Positions 1 through 8,890 of a stretch of DNA of 64,000 nt are shown here, piece by piece (position 1 is the first letter of the stretch; every line of letters begins with the position of its first letter). Made by a program: the position numbers and the translations under genes. The DNA comes from Varibaculum cambriense. Its GTDB lineage: Bacteria; Actinomycetota; Actinomycetes; Actinomycetales; Actinomycetaceae. The DNA is taken from NCBI RefSeq assembly GCF_002848005.1, contig NZ_PKHX01000001.1:385101-449100 (forward strand). Direction: 5' to 3'. The notes under the pieces were generated by a model. That model worked only from the letters and a program-made list of their open reading frames with translations. It did no database searches and had not been told where the DNA came from.

Positions 1-2
1 CT

Positions 3-353
3 TATCTGGCAGTATCCATCGGTAAGGTGCCTACTGGACCGGTAATCGTAGTCATCCTTTCGCTGGTTCTAGCTATTTCTTTAGTTTTCTCTCCGCACCG
101 CTCCTTGCTGGCTTATCGGTATCGCCGCCGCCGGCATATCCAAAATCTAAAGCACGAGCAGGAAGATAAGGGTTCCTTCGCTCAGACTAATTCCCGGAAA
201 GAGCAGCCTACTAATCCTGCAGCAATAGCTAACCATCTGTATTTCTCACCGACAAAGGCGGAGGAAGACGGAACTCCCTCCGCAGTTGTCCAATCCGCCG
301 GAACATTTAGCGACAACAAGTCCCAGCTAGACCCCGAGGTTAATCTGAAATGA
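3..353 (+). CDS. Metal ABC transporter permease, C-terminal end (partial)
   Basis: The reading frame is open to the window edge and lacks its start. The visible 116 residues begin with YLAVSIGKVPTGPVIVVILS, the last membrane helix of ABC-3 family permeases (Mn/Zn/Fe uptake, as in TroC/MntB), followed by a basic, poorly conserved cytoplasmic tail. It overlaps the next permease gene by an ATGA junction, so the two are translationally coupled and probably form a heteromeric permease; the ATPase and binding protein should lie upstream of the window. The metal cannot be read from the sequence. Confidence 0.8.
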   Translation, partial: YLAVSIGKVPTGPVIVVILSLVLAISLVFSPHRSLLAYRYRRRRHIQNLKHEQEDKGSFAQTNSRKEQPTNPAAIANHLYFSPTKAEEDGTPSAVVQSAGTFSDNKSQLDPEVNLK

Positions 354-1213
354 GTTTTGTACTTGCAGCCTTATTACTAGCTATTACTACCTCGGTAACT
401 TGCGCCCTGCCCGGCACCTTCTTGGTGTTGCGTCGTCAATCCATGCTAGTGGACGCCATGAGCCACGCAGTCCTACCCGGAATCGTGCTGGGAGCGTTGC
501 TTTCTGGATCCACTTATTCTCCGATAATGGTGGTTCTTGCCGCTGGTTTTGGGTTGATTGTAGTTTTGGGAGCCAACTATCTCCAATCCACCGGTTTACT
601 ACCTAAGGATGCCAGTCAAGGAGTTATCTTCCCCCTGCTATTTTCGGGCGGAGTAATTTTACTGTCCACTGCGCTGGCACATGTACATATCTGCGAGGAT
701 ACGGTACTGACCGGTGACTTGAACCTGCTGGCTTTAGATACCGAAAGGTTGATAATCAGCAATTATGATTTTGGTCCGCGCGCCATGTGGATGCTGCTGA
801 TAATTTTCTTAGCGAACGCACTATTTTTACTGCTCACCTATAAAGTTATGCAGCTTGTGACTTTCGATAGAGAATCAGCCCGAGTCATCGGGTTCCCCAT
901 CCGCACGGTGGAAACTATATTCATGGTTCTGGTGGCCTTAACTATTGTGGTGGCTTTTTCTACTGCGGGCGCCATTCTTGTGATTGCCCTACTGGTAACC
1001 CCAGCCGCCACTGCGATTCTACTTTCTAATTCTCTCCCGAAAATATTTGCTTTCACCCTGATCATTGCGGTAATCAGCGCAATTATCGGTTTTATTACCG
1101 CTTGGCATTTCAACCTTGCCACCTCGGCGATGATGGCATTTACCGATGGGGTCTTATTCCTAATAGTTCTACTGATCAGCCGGGCACGCGCCCGTGTCAA
1201 GAAGCACGCTTAG
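350..1213 (+). CDS. Metal ABC transporter permease (ABC-3 family)
   Basis: A 287-residue integral membrane protein with about eight hydrophobic segments. The segment around residues 15-50 (PGTFLVLRRQSMLVDAMSHA) is the typical ABC-3 signature of Mn/Zn/Fe permeases such as TroD, MntC and ZnuB, and length is normal for the family. It starts inside the stop codon of the preceding permease (ATGA). It should form the second half of the transmembrane channel for divalent metal uptake. No metal-regulator box was recognised in the window because the operon promoter lies outside it. Confidence 0.88.
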   Translation: MSFVLAALLLAITTSVTCALPGTFLVLRRQSMLVDAMSHAVLPGIVLGALLSGSTYSPIMVVLAAGFGLIVVLGANYLQSTGLLPKDASQGVIFPLLFSGGVILLSTALAHVHICEDTVLTGDLNLLALDTERLIISNYDFGPRAMWMLLIIFLANALFLLLTYKVMQLVTFDRESARVIGFPIRTVETIFMVLVALTIVVAFSTAGAILVIALLVTPAATAILLSNSLPKIFAFTLIIAVISAIIGFITAWHFNLATSAMMAFTDGVLFLIVLLISRARARVKKHA

Positions 1214-1314
1214 AGCTATCCCAGCTGCTCCCTACCGATATCTGCCCTTTGTGTAGGAAATCTTCTCGAGACAGAATAACCCAGTAGAAGCTATTACCAT
1301 TTTCCCGGAGTTTT

Positions 1315-1328
1315 CACCCTTTTGGGTG
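1315..1328 (+). terminator. Weak terminator-like hairpin after the metal permease
   Basis: CACCC-TTTT-GGGTG forms a 5-bp stem with a 4-base loop about 100 bases after the permease stop, followed by TTCAG and an A-run rather than a T-run. It could act weakly in either direction. Confidence 0.3.
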
Positions 1329-1353
1329 TTCAGAAAAAAATTCCTGGTTGTTA

Positions 1354-1377
1354 CTTTGAAAATGCAGGTTTTCAAAG
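1354..1377. repeat. Perfect inverted repeat before the small membrane gene
   Basis: CTTTGAAAA (1354-1362) and TTTTCAAAG (1369-1377) are perfect 9-bp arms around TGCAGG. The dyad lies about 50 bases before the start at 1428, where an operator or an RNA hairpin in the leader of the cluster would be expected. The regulator is unknown. Confidence 0.5.
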
Positions 1378-1427
1378 AAGAAAAGCTGCACCTAGAACAA
1401 GTTTCACCCCGACCCTAAGGAGCTATC

Positions 1428-1814
1428 ATGACTGGCCAAGCCCCGGTTGCAAACCCAAATCTAGCAAGTCCGGATGTACCTAGCGTAAAGAAGAATATGG
1501 CACTGGCGGCTTTAATCATGACGATTATCGCCTCTTTGCTCATCATCTTGGGATTTTTCCTGGCCTCAAAGGATGGGGCGGCTGCCCTCAGTAATCTTGA
1601 TGTTGACGCAGCTCAAGCTGCAGACACCAAGCGACTTATTTTCTTGGGATTGGCTTCAGTTTTGAACTTGGTGGCATTCATCCTGGGATTAATCGCCCTG
1701 ATTAAGTCCCGCCCAAAGACCATGCCGCTGATCATTTTCCTGGTAGTGATTTTCTTGCCGTCAATCGCCACCGGAATTGGAACAGTAATCCAAAACAGCA
1801 TGGTGCACGTATAG
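1428..1814 (+). CDS. Small multi-pass membrane protein, unknown function
   Basis: 128 residues, not recognised as a named family. There are three clear hydrophobic segments, at about residues 24-46, 76-95 and 98-120, with a hydrophilic N-terminus rich in Pro and Asn. A good ribosome site (AAGGAG) precedes the ATG. It is the first gene of a co-directional run that continues with SPFH, zinc-ribbon and TPM-domain proteins, so it may be a membrane partner of that assembly. This is inferred from position only. Confidence 0.7.
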   Translation: MTGQAPVANPNLASPDVPSVKKNMALAALIMTIIASLLIILGFFLASKDGAAALSNLDVDAAQAADTKRLIFLGLASVLNLVAFILGLIALIKSRPKTMPLIIFLVVIFLPSIATGIGTVIQNSMVHV

Positions 1815-1900
1815 GTGACTAACTCCCGCTGCTGAGCACCTTTGCCAGCAGCGGTAACAACCAACAGTAAGTTACTACTACTAGAGAAAAGAAGATTGAA

Positions 1901-3109
1901 ATGGGTTTGATTCAGGCGGTTAGCGGCGCGGTCGGTGGCGCCCTCCAAGATCAGTGGTTAGATGCGATTAGCGCTACGGATATGGGGGAAGGCATCGTTT
2001 TTGTACGCGGTCAACAGATCAGAGGTAAAAATACCGGTACCGGTGCTATTATCTCGGACGGTTCTAAAATCTTGGTCTATGACAAGCAGGCCATGCTGAT
2101 TACAGACTCCGGCAAAATCGTGGATTTTTCTACCGAACCCGGTGCCTACACCTACAGTTCCACCACTGCGCCCTCGTTATTTAACGGGAATTTTAGAGGC
2201 GCTCTAAAAGATACTTGGGAACGTTTCAAATTTGGCGGGGCGCCCTCGGGGCAGCAAAAAGCCTTTTTTGTGAACCTGCAGGAAATCAAGGGAATCAAGT
2301 TTGGTACCCCCAATGCCATTCAATATTTCGACAATTTCTATAACGCGGAACTTTTCTTGAGGTCGCACGGGACTTACTCGCTACGCATCGTTGACCCCAT
2401 TAAGTTCTATATGGAAGCTATCCCCCGGGATGCCGAGCGAGTACATATCGATGACATCAAAGAACAGTACCAATCCGAATTTCTGGAAGCGTTTTCGGTG
2501 GCGCTAAACAAGATGAGCCTGGATGGGATTCGTATCTCCCAAGTCCAGTCTCATATGACCGAATTGTCTCGCTATATGCGTGATGCCTTGGATGAGGAAT
2601 GGTCTGAGCAACGCGGTATTGAGGTGCAAGCCGTTGGTATCGCCTCTATCTCCTACGATGAGCAGTCGCGCAAGATGATCGATATGCGCAACCAGGGCGC
2701 CATGTTGCAAGATCCCTCCATCCGCGAGGGCTTCGTACAGGGAGCAGTCGGTACCGGTATTCAAAATGCTGGCTCCAACCCGGCAGGAGCCGGGGTTGCC
2801 ATGATGGGCGTAGGTATGGGAATGAACGCCGCCGGAGGCTTCATGCAATCTGCCTCCGCTTCCAACCAAGCGCAAATGGCCGCTCAAGAAAAGGCAAAAC
2901 AGCAAGCAGGAGCGGCTGGAAACGCTGGTTCCTCGCCTGAAGCCTGGAGATGCCAGTGCGGTGTCCAAAATACTGGCAAGTTTTGTGGAAATTGCGGTCA
3001 GCCACGGCCGGCGACCCCCACCCCCGGAGGCTTTTGCTCCAACTGCGGAAAGCCCCTACCGGATCCCAAACCAAAATTCTGTCCCGAATGCGGAACTCCA
3101 GTCGCTTAA
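1901..3109 (+). CDS. SPFH-domain protein with C-terminal zinc ribbons (YdjI-like)
   Basis: 402 residues. The first ~280 residues read as the 'virion core/YdjI' branch of SPFH (stomatin/prohibitin/flotillin-like) proteins. A Gly/Ala/Met-rich linker at about 285-345 follows. From residue 351 two short zinc ribbons appear, CxCG...CGNCG and CSNCG...CPECG, eight cysteines in all. In Bacillus subtilis the equivalent YdjI works with YdjG and YdjH at the cytoplasmic membrane and helps recruit the stress protein PspA (family knowledge). The next two genes here match those partners. No pspA is seen in the window. The start is the ATG after AGAAAAGAAG. Confidence 0.85.
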   Translation: MGLIQAVSGAVGGALQDQWLDAISATDMGEGIVFVRGQQIRGKNTGTGAIISDGSKILVYDKQAMLITDSGKIVDFSTEPGAYTYSSTTAPSLFNGNFRGALKDTWERFKFGGAPSGQQKAFFVNLQEIKGIKFGTPNAIQYFDNFYNAELFLRSHGTYSLRIVDPIKFYMEAIPRDAERVHIDDIKEQYQSEFLEAFSVALNKMSLDGIRISQVQSHMTELSRYMRDALDEEWSEQRGIEVQAVGIASISYDEQSRKMIDMRNQGAMLQDPSIREGFVQGAVGTGIQNAGSNPAGAGVAMMGVGMGMNAAGGFMQSASASNQAQMAAQEKAKQQAGAAGNAGSSPEAWRCQCGVQNTGKFCGNCGQPRPATPTPGGFCSNCGKPLPDPKPKFCPECGTPVA

Positions 3110-3122
3110 ACCAGCGCTACCT

Positions 3123-3173
3123 GGGTTCTTAGCAGCCTCAAATCTGGTGCGCGAGGCTTGCCGCTAAGAACCC
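3123..3173 (+). other. Two-tier hairpin between the SPFH and zinc-ribbon genes
   Basis: Outer arms GGGTTCTTAGC (3123-3133) and GCTAAGAACCC (3163-3173) pair perfectly over 11 bp; directly inside, AGCCTC (3134-3139) pairs with GAGGCT (3153-3158). It fills most of the 104-bp gap, has no T-run after it, and sits 40 bases before the next start. It is likely an mRNA processing or stability element or an attenuator tuning the ratio of the two products. Confidence 0.6.
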
Positions 3174-3213
3174 GGCACTGGGGAACCGTAATTTTTAAGG
3201 AAGGGAACTAATC

Positions 3214-4455
3214 GTGAGTGATCTGCAACTAAAATGCCCGGCGTGCGGCGCACCCATCAATTTTGATGTGCCCAGCGGGAAAATGAAGTGCAACTTTTGC
3301 GGCGCCATGTTTTCCGTGGAAGAAGTAAATCAGTTTAACGGGATTTCTGCTGCTAACCAGGAGCTTAATGCCGCCTACCAAGCTCAAAAGGCGGGCACGC
3401 AGCCCCCGGCCCCACCCCCGGTTCCACCTGGGCAGCAGACAGATCCAACGCTACCGGTGCCAGCAAATAGCGGGGACGCCCCGCTGCCTCCCGCTGACGC
3501 TGCTGCCCCCGCCCCGCAAACCGGCTGGGTGGAGCCTCCGCCCACCTATATGGATGAGGCGACCGGGCAACAAATGGCGCAATTTGAATGCGATTCTTGT
3601 GGCGGAGAAATCATCGGTTCCCCCGATATGGTCAGCGCCAAGTGCCCCTGGTGCAACAACAACTTCGTGGCCACCGGGCAGTTAGTAAACACTAGGGTTC
3701 CTGACCGGATGATTCCTTTCGGGATGACCAAAGAACAGGCACTAGCTGCGTTCAAAAAAGAGGCATCCCGTTTAAAGCTAGCTCCCAATGCTTTCAAACA
3801 TGCCAGTGTAGATGATATTCAGGGGGTTTATATCCCTTATTGGCTCTATGATGCCAGCGTATCGGGAATGGCCGAGTTCGAGTGCGAGCGCCGCAAGACC
3901 TGGTCAGATTCGGATTATACCTACACCAAACATGATGTGTACCAGGTTTCGCGCAGTGGCAATATTTCCTACCTGGATGTTCCGGTCTCCGGTACCTCCA
4001 AAGTAACCAACGAATTGACCGAGTCGATAGAACCTTTCGATTACTCCACTTCCGTAGGATTTTCCCCGGCGTATTTAACCGGTTTTATGACCAATAAATA
4101 TGACGTGGAAGCTGAAGAGGCCAATCCCCGTGCCCTGGCGAGGATGAAGCGCTCCGCCAAGGACGTCCTCAGAAACTCGGTTACTGGCTATGACAACGTA
4201 ATTTTGAGCAATTCTGTTTTCGAGCCGGCTTTTGGGGAGCTGGAATATGTGTTCTTGCCAGTCTGGCTGTTGAACGTAGGTTTCCAGGGAAAGAACTATA
4301 ACTACGCCATGAATGGTCAAACCGGAAAGTTCGTAGGTACCTTCCCGGTTTCTAACGTTAAGTACTGGGGCGGGCTAATAGGTATCGCTACCGTTTTGGC
4401 CGCCGTAGTGGGCTCAGTATTTATTCCATATGTAATGCCTTGGATTCTAAATTAA
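3214..4455 (+). CDS. TFIIB-type zinc-ribbon membrane protein (YdjG-like)
   Basis: 413 residues. An N-terminal zinc ribbon is visible as CPACG...CNFCG (residues 8-29), then a Pro/Ala/Gln-rich linker (about 55-110), then a second ribbon CDSCGG...CPWC near residue 130. A long mixed domain follows and a single membrane helix lies at about 387-410. This layout matches the YdjG family, membrane partner of YdjI-type SPFH proteins. The start is GTG, with AAGGAAGGGAAC just upstream. No enzyme motif is visible, so a scaffold role is inferred. Confidence 0.82.
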   Translation: MSDLQLKCPACGAPINFDVPSGKMKCNFCGAMFSVEEVNQFNGISAANQELNAAYQAQKAGTQPPAPPPVPPGQQTDPTLPVPANSGDAPLPPADAAAPAPQTGWVEPPPTYMDEATGQQMAQFECDSCGGEIIGSPDMVSAKCPWCNNNFVATGQLVNTRVPDRMIPFGMTKEQALAAFKKEASRLKLAPNAFKHASVDDIQGVYIPYWLYDASVSGMAEFECERRKTWSDSDYTYTKHDVYQVSRSGNISYLDVPVSGTSKVTNELTESIEPFDYSTSVGFSPAYLTGFMTNKYDVEAEEANPRALARMKRSAKDVLRNSVTGYDNVILSNSVFEPAFGELEYVFLPVWLLNVGFQGKNYNYAMNGQTGKFVGTFPVSNVKYWGGLIGIATVLAAVVGSVFIPYVMPWILN

Positions 4456-4467
4456 GGGGATTGACTG

Positions 4468-5442
4468 ATGAGTATTCTCAAGAAACTTGCCTCTATCCTG
4501 GCTGTAGCAACCGTGATGGCATTCCCGCTGATTGGTCTGAACCTAGCTAATGCCCAGGCAGCCGCGCCCACTCCCGCGCCGGTGGCGGAACTTTCCCACC
4601 CCGCTGCGCATAGTGTCCTGGCTACCGCCAGCGACGACTTGTCTGACATTATCAAGTTCTCCGCAGATCAAGAGGTGAAGTACCAGGGTGGCCAAAAGGA
4701 CGTATCCGCGGCAGCTCCCTTGATTCGAGATCACTCTAAGCTATTTAGTGCTTCCAAACTTCCTACCTGGGAAAAACAGCTGCGCGATCTAGCAAATAAA
4801 TACGGGATAGCTCCCTATGTAGTAACGGTTGACGATTTTAATCGTTTGTCCCCCGAACAGTGGGGTGCAAATTATTACAACGCGAACCAGCTCGGCCTGG
4901 ATCCCCAGGCTGCCAACGGGGTAATCATGATTATTAACCCCGCTACCAGGGATTTATGGTTCTTAGGGCATGGCGAGGGAGAGAAAGCCCTCACCCCCTA
5001 CGGGATTGACAAATTATATGAACACGTCAAAAAGCCTCTAGGTGATGATGACTGGGATGGGGGTATGCAGGTTTACCTGCGGGAAATCACTGATTACTTG
5101 GAGCAGTGGAAAGCCGGCACCCCCTATAGCGAAAGTCATCCGGTACCTGCTCGCATGACCCTAGAGTCCACCCTTTGGGGGTTGGGAATTGCGCTAGGAG
5201 TGGGAGGCTTAAGCGGATATGGGGTGATGGCTCTGCTGGAGCGTAAACATCACACTGCTCAGAAACAAGCAGGAGCCTCTAGCTATATTGTTCCTGGTTC
5301 AAATCAGATTACCGGGGGTGAAGAAGTCTTTGTGAACTCCTATGTCACCCAGGTGGCACGACCAAAGAAAAGCAAGAGTTCTAGCAGCGGTACTTTCAGT
5401 TCTGGGGGTACCTCTTTTAGTTCCGGAGGCGGTAAATTCTAG
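4468..5442 (+). CDS. Secreted/membrane TPM-domain protein (YdjH-like)
   Basis: 324 residues with a signal peptide (hydrophobic stretch about 8-30, then AQA), a TPM domain at about 90-205, a membrane helix near 230-252 and a Ser/Gly-rich tail ending SSGGTSFSSGGGKF. TPM domains occur in envelope proteins and in proteins of photosystem repair; the Ser/Gly tail is typical of this bacterial branch. It lies 12 bases after the zinc-ribbon gene, which supports one operon with the YdjI and YdjG homologues. Its orientation in the membrane (TPM outside) is inferred from the signal peptide. Confidence 0.82.
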   Translation: MSILKKLASILAVATVMAFPLIGLNLANAQAAAPTPAPVAELSHPAAHSVLATASDDLSDIIKFSADQEVKYQGGQKDVSAAAPLIRDHSKLFSASKLPTWEKQLRDLANKYGIAPYVVTVDDFNRLSPEQWGANYYNANQLGLDPQAANGVIMIINPATRDLWFLGHGEGEKALTPYGIDKLYEHVKKPLGDDDWDGGMQVYLREITDYLEQWKAGTPYSESHPVPARMTLESTLWGLGIALGVGGLSGYGVMALLERKHHTAQKQAGASSYIVPGSNQITGGEEVFVNSYVTQVARPKKSKSSSSGTFSSGGTSFSSGGGKF

Positions 5443-5598
5443 GGCTACGGTTAGAAACACCCCGAGGTTTCGGCTGGCCGGCTAATAAGTAAAATCCATG
5501 CAGGAGTGCCCCATTAAAGATTCGCGCTTTGGTAAACTGTTTCTAACGAACGCAGTGAAACCTCCAATGGCGGAGTGTAGGCACGGGAGGGCGAGCCG

Positions 5599-6237
5599 TT
5601 GACGCGGATCACTATTGTTGAGGATCAAACTATTCTGCTGGACTCTTTAGCTGCCGCTATCGATGCCGAAGCAGATTTTATGGTGGTCGATAAGCTCACT
5701 GATGCCGCCGATATTCACGCCTCTCAACGCTTACATCCGGCAGACCTGGTGCTAATGGACGTAGTTACCGAGAACTCTTCGGGATTGAAAGAATCTGCCA
5801 AGTTCAAAGCCGCGCACCCCAGCGTAAAGGTAGTGGTGTTTACGGCGATGCCCGATGCCTCATTCGTTGCGGAGGCGCGCGCCGCTGGGGTCGATGCGTT
5901 TACCTACAAAAATATCTCGACTTCCGATCTATTAGCCTTACTGCGCGCCACGGTGAAAGGAGAGAACAGCTTCCCGGACTCCCCCGCGCGACCCAGTTTT
6001 GGGGCTAACCAGTTTAATGAACGGGAGATGCAGGTGCTGCGCCTAGTGTGCGCCGGTTACCCTCGCAAAGAAATCGCCAAGGAAATGTTCTTAAGCGAAA
6101 ACACGATTAAGTCTTATATATCCCAGTTGCTGGCCAAAAGTGGTTTTACTTCGGTAGCGCGCCTAGCCCTATGGGCAGTATCTAACGGCTATATTGCCAT
6201 CCAAGAAAACCGCTCCGACCCAAATTTCCCCGCTTAA
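5599..6237 (+). CDS. LuxR/NarL-type response regulator
   Basis: 212 residues. The receiver domain has the acidic pair in VEDQ, the phosphoacceptor Asp54 in LVLMDVV and a Lys in FTYKN. The C-terminal LuxR helix-turn-helix runs about 145-205 (FNEREMQVLRLVCAGYPRKE). The start is a TTG with GGGAGG eight bases upstream; no better start exists. It is followed by the 7TM sensor and the kinase genes of the same operon, which should phosphorylate it. The regulated genes are unknown; the lipoprotein gene at 10447 is a positional candidate. Confidence 0.88.
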   Translation: MTRITIVEDQTILLDSLAAAIDAEADFMVVDKLTDAADIHASQRLHPADLVLMDVVTENSSGLKESAKFKAAHPSVKVVVFTAMPDASFVAEARAAGVDAFTYKNISTSDLLALLRATVKGENSFPDSPARPSFGANQFNEREMQVLRLVCAGYPRKEIAKEMFLSENTIKSYISQLLAKSGFTSVARLALWAVSNGYIAIQENRSDPNFPA

Positions 6238-6250
6238 AATCAGGGTTCCT

Positions 6251-8890
6251 ATGGCTAGCGAAACCGCCTCGAAGCTTCCCCCTAATCGCTTCCCTAGTTC
6301 CCCCGCTGTAGAGTCCGTCAGATCCACTTGGATTCAAGACTGGCTAGCTCATTTGGTATTTGCGCTGCTCTTGGGAGTGGCGGTACTTACTTTGATTTTT
6401 GTTCCTTTACGTACCGTTTCTTTCCAAGCTAATAACACCTTGGCAGTACCCAACGACTTCAATCCCACTCTTTCTCGCTTTTTTCAATCTCAAGGTTTAG
6501 CGGTAGAGCCCCACAGTGAATGGTCACTATTGCGGCAACTTCGTTCCGGAGCAAACTTTGTAATCACCACGGAAACCACTGCCAACGCCGCTAAAGCTAC
6601 CGAGCCAAAGGCCTCTTTTATCCCCCTGTACCCCAAATCTGTGGTACTGGTGTCCAAGAATCCCCAGGTTGGCTCAGTTGATAATCTTCAGAAACTGCTT
6701 TCCGGGAAAGAAAAAGTTTATCTGGATCAAGGGGTAGGGCGCATGGAGCTGATGAGTGCTTTGGCGCTAAGAACCACCTCGGGCAACGAGGGCGCGCAAA
6801 CTTTCTCCTCTCGGCAAGCCTCGGAGCTACTGCAGAGACTTAAGTCGCGGGGACGATTGGAAACCGGGTCATCCTCGCAAGAGCTAAAGGATGCCCTTGC
6901 GCATGGCTACTTTTGCCTGACCACCGATAATCGCAGCGCTCACGCCCGTTCCTCCTCCCAGCAGCTGCACTATGCCAACTTCCCTACGGTGATGTTTGTA
7001 GAAGGGGTCTGGTCGCGCCACCCCGGGAATCCTAACCATGACTACCGGTTGTCAGCTCCGCCGGCTAATCTCCTCAATCCCGATTCCTACCCTTCACTGT
7101 CAACGTCTTTTCAAAAAAATATTAACGCCAGCCCGATTGATAACCTAGGGCAGTTTAAGCAGTTCACCTGGGAACAAAGCCTGTCCAATGACACTTTTGG
7201 TGCTTCTTGGGAGTGGAAGAATACCAACGAGTCCTACCAAATCGGCGCCTTTATCGCGCTGCTGTGCCTGCTAAGTTTTTGGGCCGGTTGGCGCTTTTGG
7301 ACAACTATCTCCCCCTATGTGCGCCGAGCGGTGCTGATTCAAGCCGGTTTGCTTGCTCTTTGGATTTTAGCCCGCATAATCAAGCACTCTCTGCCGGGAG
7401 TTTACGAGCGTTACGCCTGGTACTACTACTATGTTCCGATTTATTCGACCTTAACCATCCTATTTTTGGTAATCGCACATTCTTCGCGTCGCCTGCCTCC
7501 CGGCTATCGCCGCCTGCGCACTTTTATCTTGACACTGGGAACCGTACTGATGTTGATGGTATTTACCAACGATTTTCACCACCTGCTGCTGCGCTTTGGG
7601 CGGGGGCAATCGGGGGTGGACTATGAGTACGGTCCGGGCTACTACTTTTACTATTTTTCAGTCTTGCTACTGTTCGCCGCCGTTCTTTACGTGGCACTGT
7701 GGAGTTTCAAAGGTAACCGCACTCGCGTGTTAGCGGCGCTAGGGGTGCTTTTTGCTTTTGCGGTGACCTATTCCTTGGCCTACACCTTCCGAGTCCCCCT
7801 GGTGAGAGCTACCGAGAATGTGCAAATCTATTGCATCTTTTTCTTATTAGCTTGGGAACTATTGTTCTTTATTGGACTGATTCCCCAAAACCGGGGTTAT
7901 ACGCGTTTCTTTAAGAAATCTACCCTGCCTATGGAAATCGTTGATCGTAACTGGGAACCCCGCTATGTAACCTCCACCCCCCTCTACCTGGATGATGCAG
8001 TTAAACGTCGCCTGCGGGAAACTAGTATTCCGGTGTTGCTTACCGACAATTCCTCTGCCTCCCCCCGCACTCTTTACTGCCAGGCGCAACCTATCAACGC
8101 CGGACACGTAATCTGGGAAACCGATATTAGCGCTGTGCAGGCGTTAGAGAAAACCTTGGCTGCCCTTCGGGAGCGGGAGGCGCACCAAACTAAAGTAATT
8201 TCATCCGAGTATGAAGCCTTAAAGCAGGTCAAGCAACCTTCCCAGGCTCCGCTGCTTTATGACCGGCTCGATCTACTGATGAATAATGCCCTTAAACGGG
8301 TGCAAGCCAATAGCGCGCGGCTGGACAGTCAGTTACCAAGCAATCAGCTCGCAGAACTTTTGCGCAACATAAAAATGGATCTCGGGTACGCTAAACGCGC
8401 TGGACTGCTCACTTTATCCTATTTTGAGAATGGAGAGGTTTCAGTCAACGTCTTAAGCACTTTGTTAAGCCAGTCCTGTACCGATTTTTCTTATGCCAAC
8501 GCCCTAGCCGGATTACACGGCCCTACCAGCGGATCCCTTAGCCTGGAGGAAGCGCTTTGGTGTCTGGAGGGATTACATCGCGGCCTGGGATGCGTGGTGA
8601 GCCTTTCCGATCTCGCCGTGTTTATCAATCTAGAGGCCGGTGCTAGCGGGCAGCCGGCTAAAATGAACTGGATTTTAGATATTCCCGCCGGTCAGATCGG
8701 TCTTTTACAGCCCCTTCTGGATTGGCCGCAAGCAAAGGTAAAGCTAATCCTGGAGGACGGAGTAGTTAATCTGCAGATGCGGATTAACCGCCCTGCCCAG
8801 GAGACCAATAGTTTTGTCACCCTTAGCGAGGTAAGTAAGGAGTTCACCGCGAACGTCTCCACTAATAGCAATGGGGAGCAGAACAAATGA
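6251..8890 (+). CDS. Large 7TM sensor protein, degenerate histidine-kinase-like
   Basis: 879 residues from the ATG at 6251; an upstream in-frame start at 6194 lies inside the regulator gene and is unlikely. There is one membrane helix near residues 32-55, then about 270 extracytoplasmic residues that loosely resemble a solute-binding fold. A run of about seven helices (about 345-560) follows, with Tyr-rich and TNDFHHLL motifs like the HisKA_7TM sensor module. The cytoplasmic part is coiled coil plus a domain without a recognisable phospho-His H-box or ATP-binding G-box. It probably senses a ligand and signals to the kinase encoded downstream. It overlaps the next gene by ATGA. Confidence 0.72.
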   Translation: MASETASKLPPNRFPSSPAVESVRSTWIQDWLAHLVFALLLGVAVLTLIFVPLRTVSFQANNTLAVPNDFNPTLSRFFQSQGLAVEPHSEWSLLRQLRSGANFVITTETTANAAKATEPKASFIPLYPKSVVLVSKNPQVGSVDNLQKLLSGKEKVYLDQGVGRMELMSALALRTTSGNEGAQTFSSRQASELLQRLKSRGRLETGSSSQELKDALAHGYFCLTTDNRSAHARSSSQQLHYANFPTVMFVEGVWSRHPGNPNHDYRLSAPPANLLNPDSYPSLSTSFQKNINASPIDNLGQFKQFTWEQSLSNDTFGASWEWKNTNESYQIGAFIALLCLLSFWAGWRFWTTISPYVRRAVLIQAGLLALWILARIIKHSLPGVYERYAWYYYYVPIYSTLTILFLVIAHSSRRLPPGYRRLRTFILTLGTVLMLMVFTNDFHHLLLRFGRGQSGVDYEYGPGYYFYYFSVLLLFAAVLYVALWSFKGNRTRVLAALGVLFAFAVTYSLAYTFRVPLVRATENVQIYCIFFLLAWELLFFIGLIPQNRGYTRFFKKSTLPMEIVDRNWEPRYVTSTPLYLDDAVKRRLRETSIPVLLTDNSSASPRTLYCQAQPINAGHVIWETDISAVQALEKTLAALREREAHQTKVISSEYEALKQVKQPSQAPLLYDRLDLLMNNALKRVQANSARLDSQLPSNQLAELLRNIKMDLGYAKRAGLLTLSYFENGEVSVNVLSTLLSQSCTDFSYANALAGLHGPTSGSLSLEEALWCLEGLHRGLGCVVSLSDLAVFINLEAGASGQPAKMNWILDIPAGQIGLLQPLLDWPQAKVKLILEDGVVNLQMRINRPAQETNSFVTLSEVSKEFTANVSTNSNGEQNK

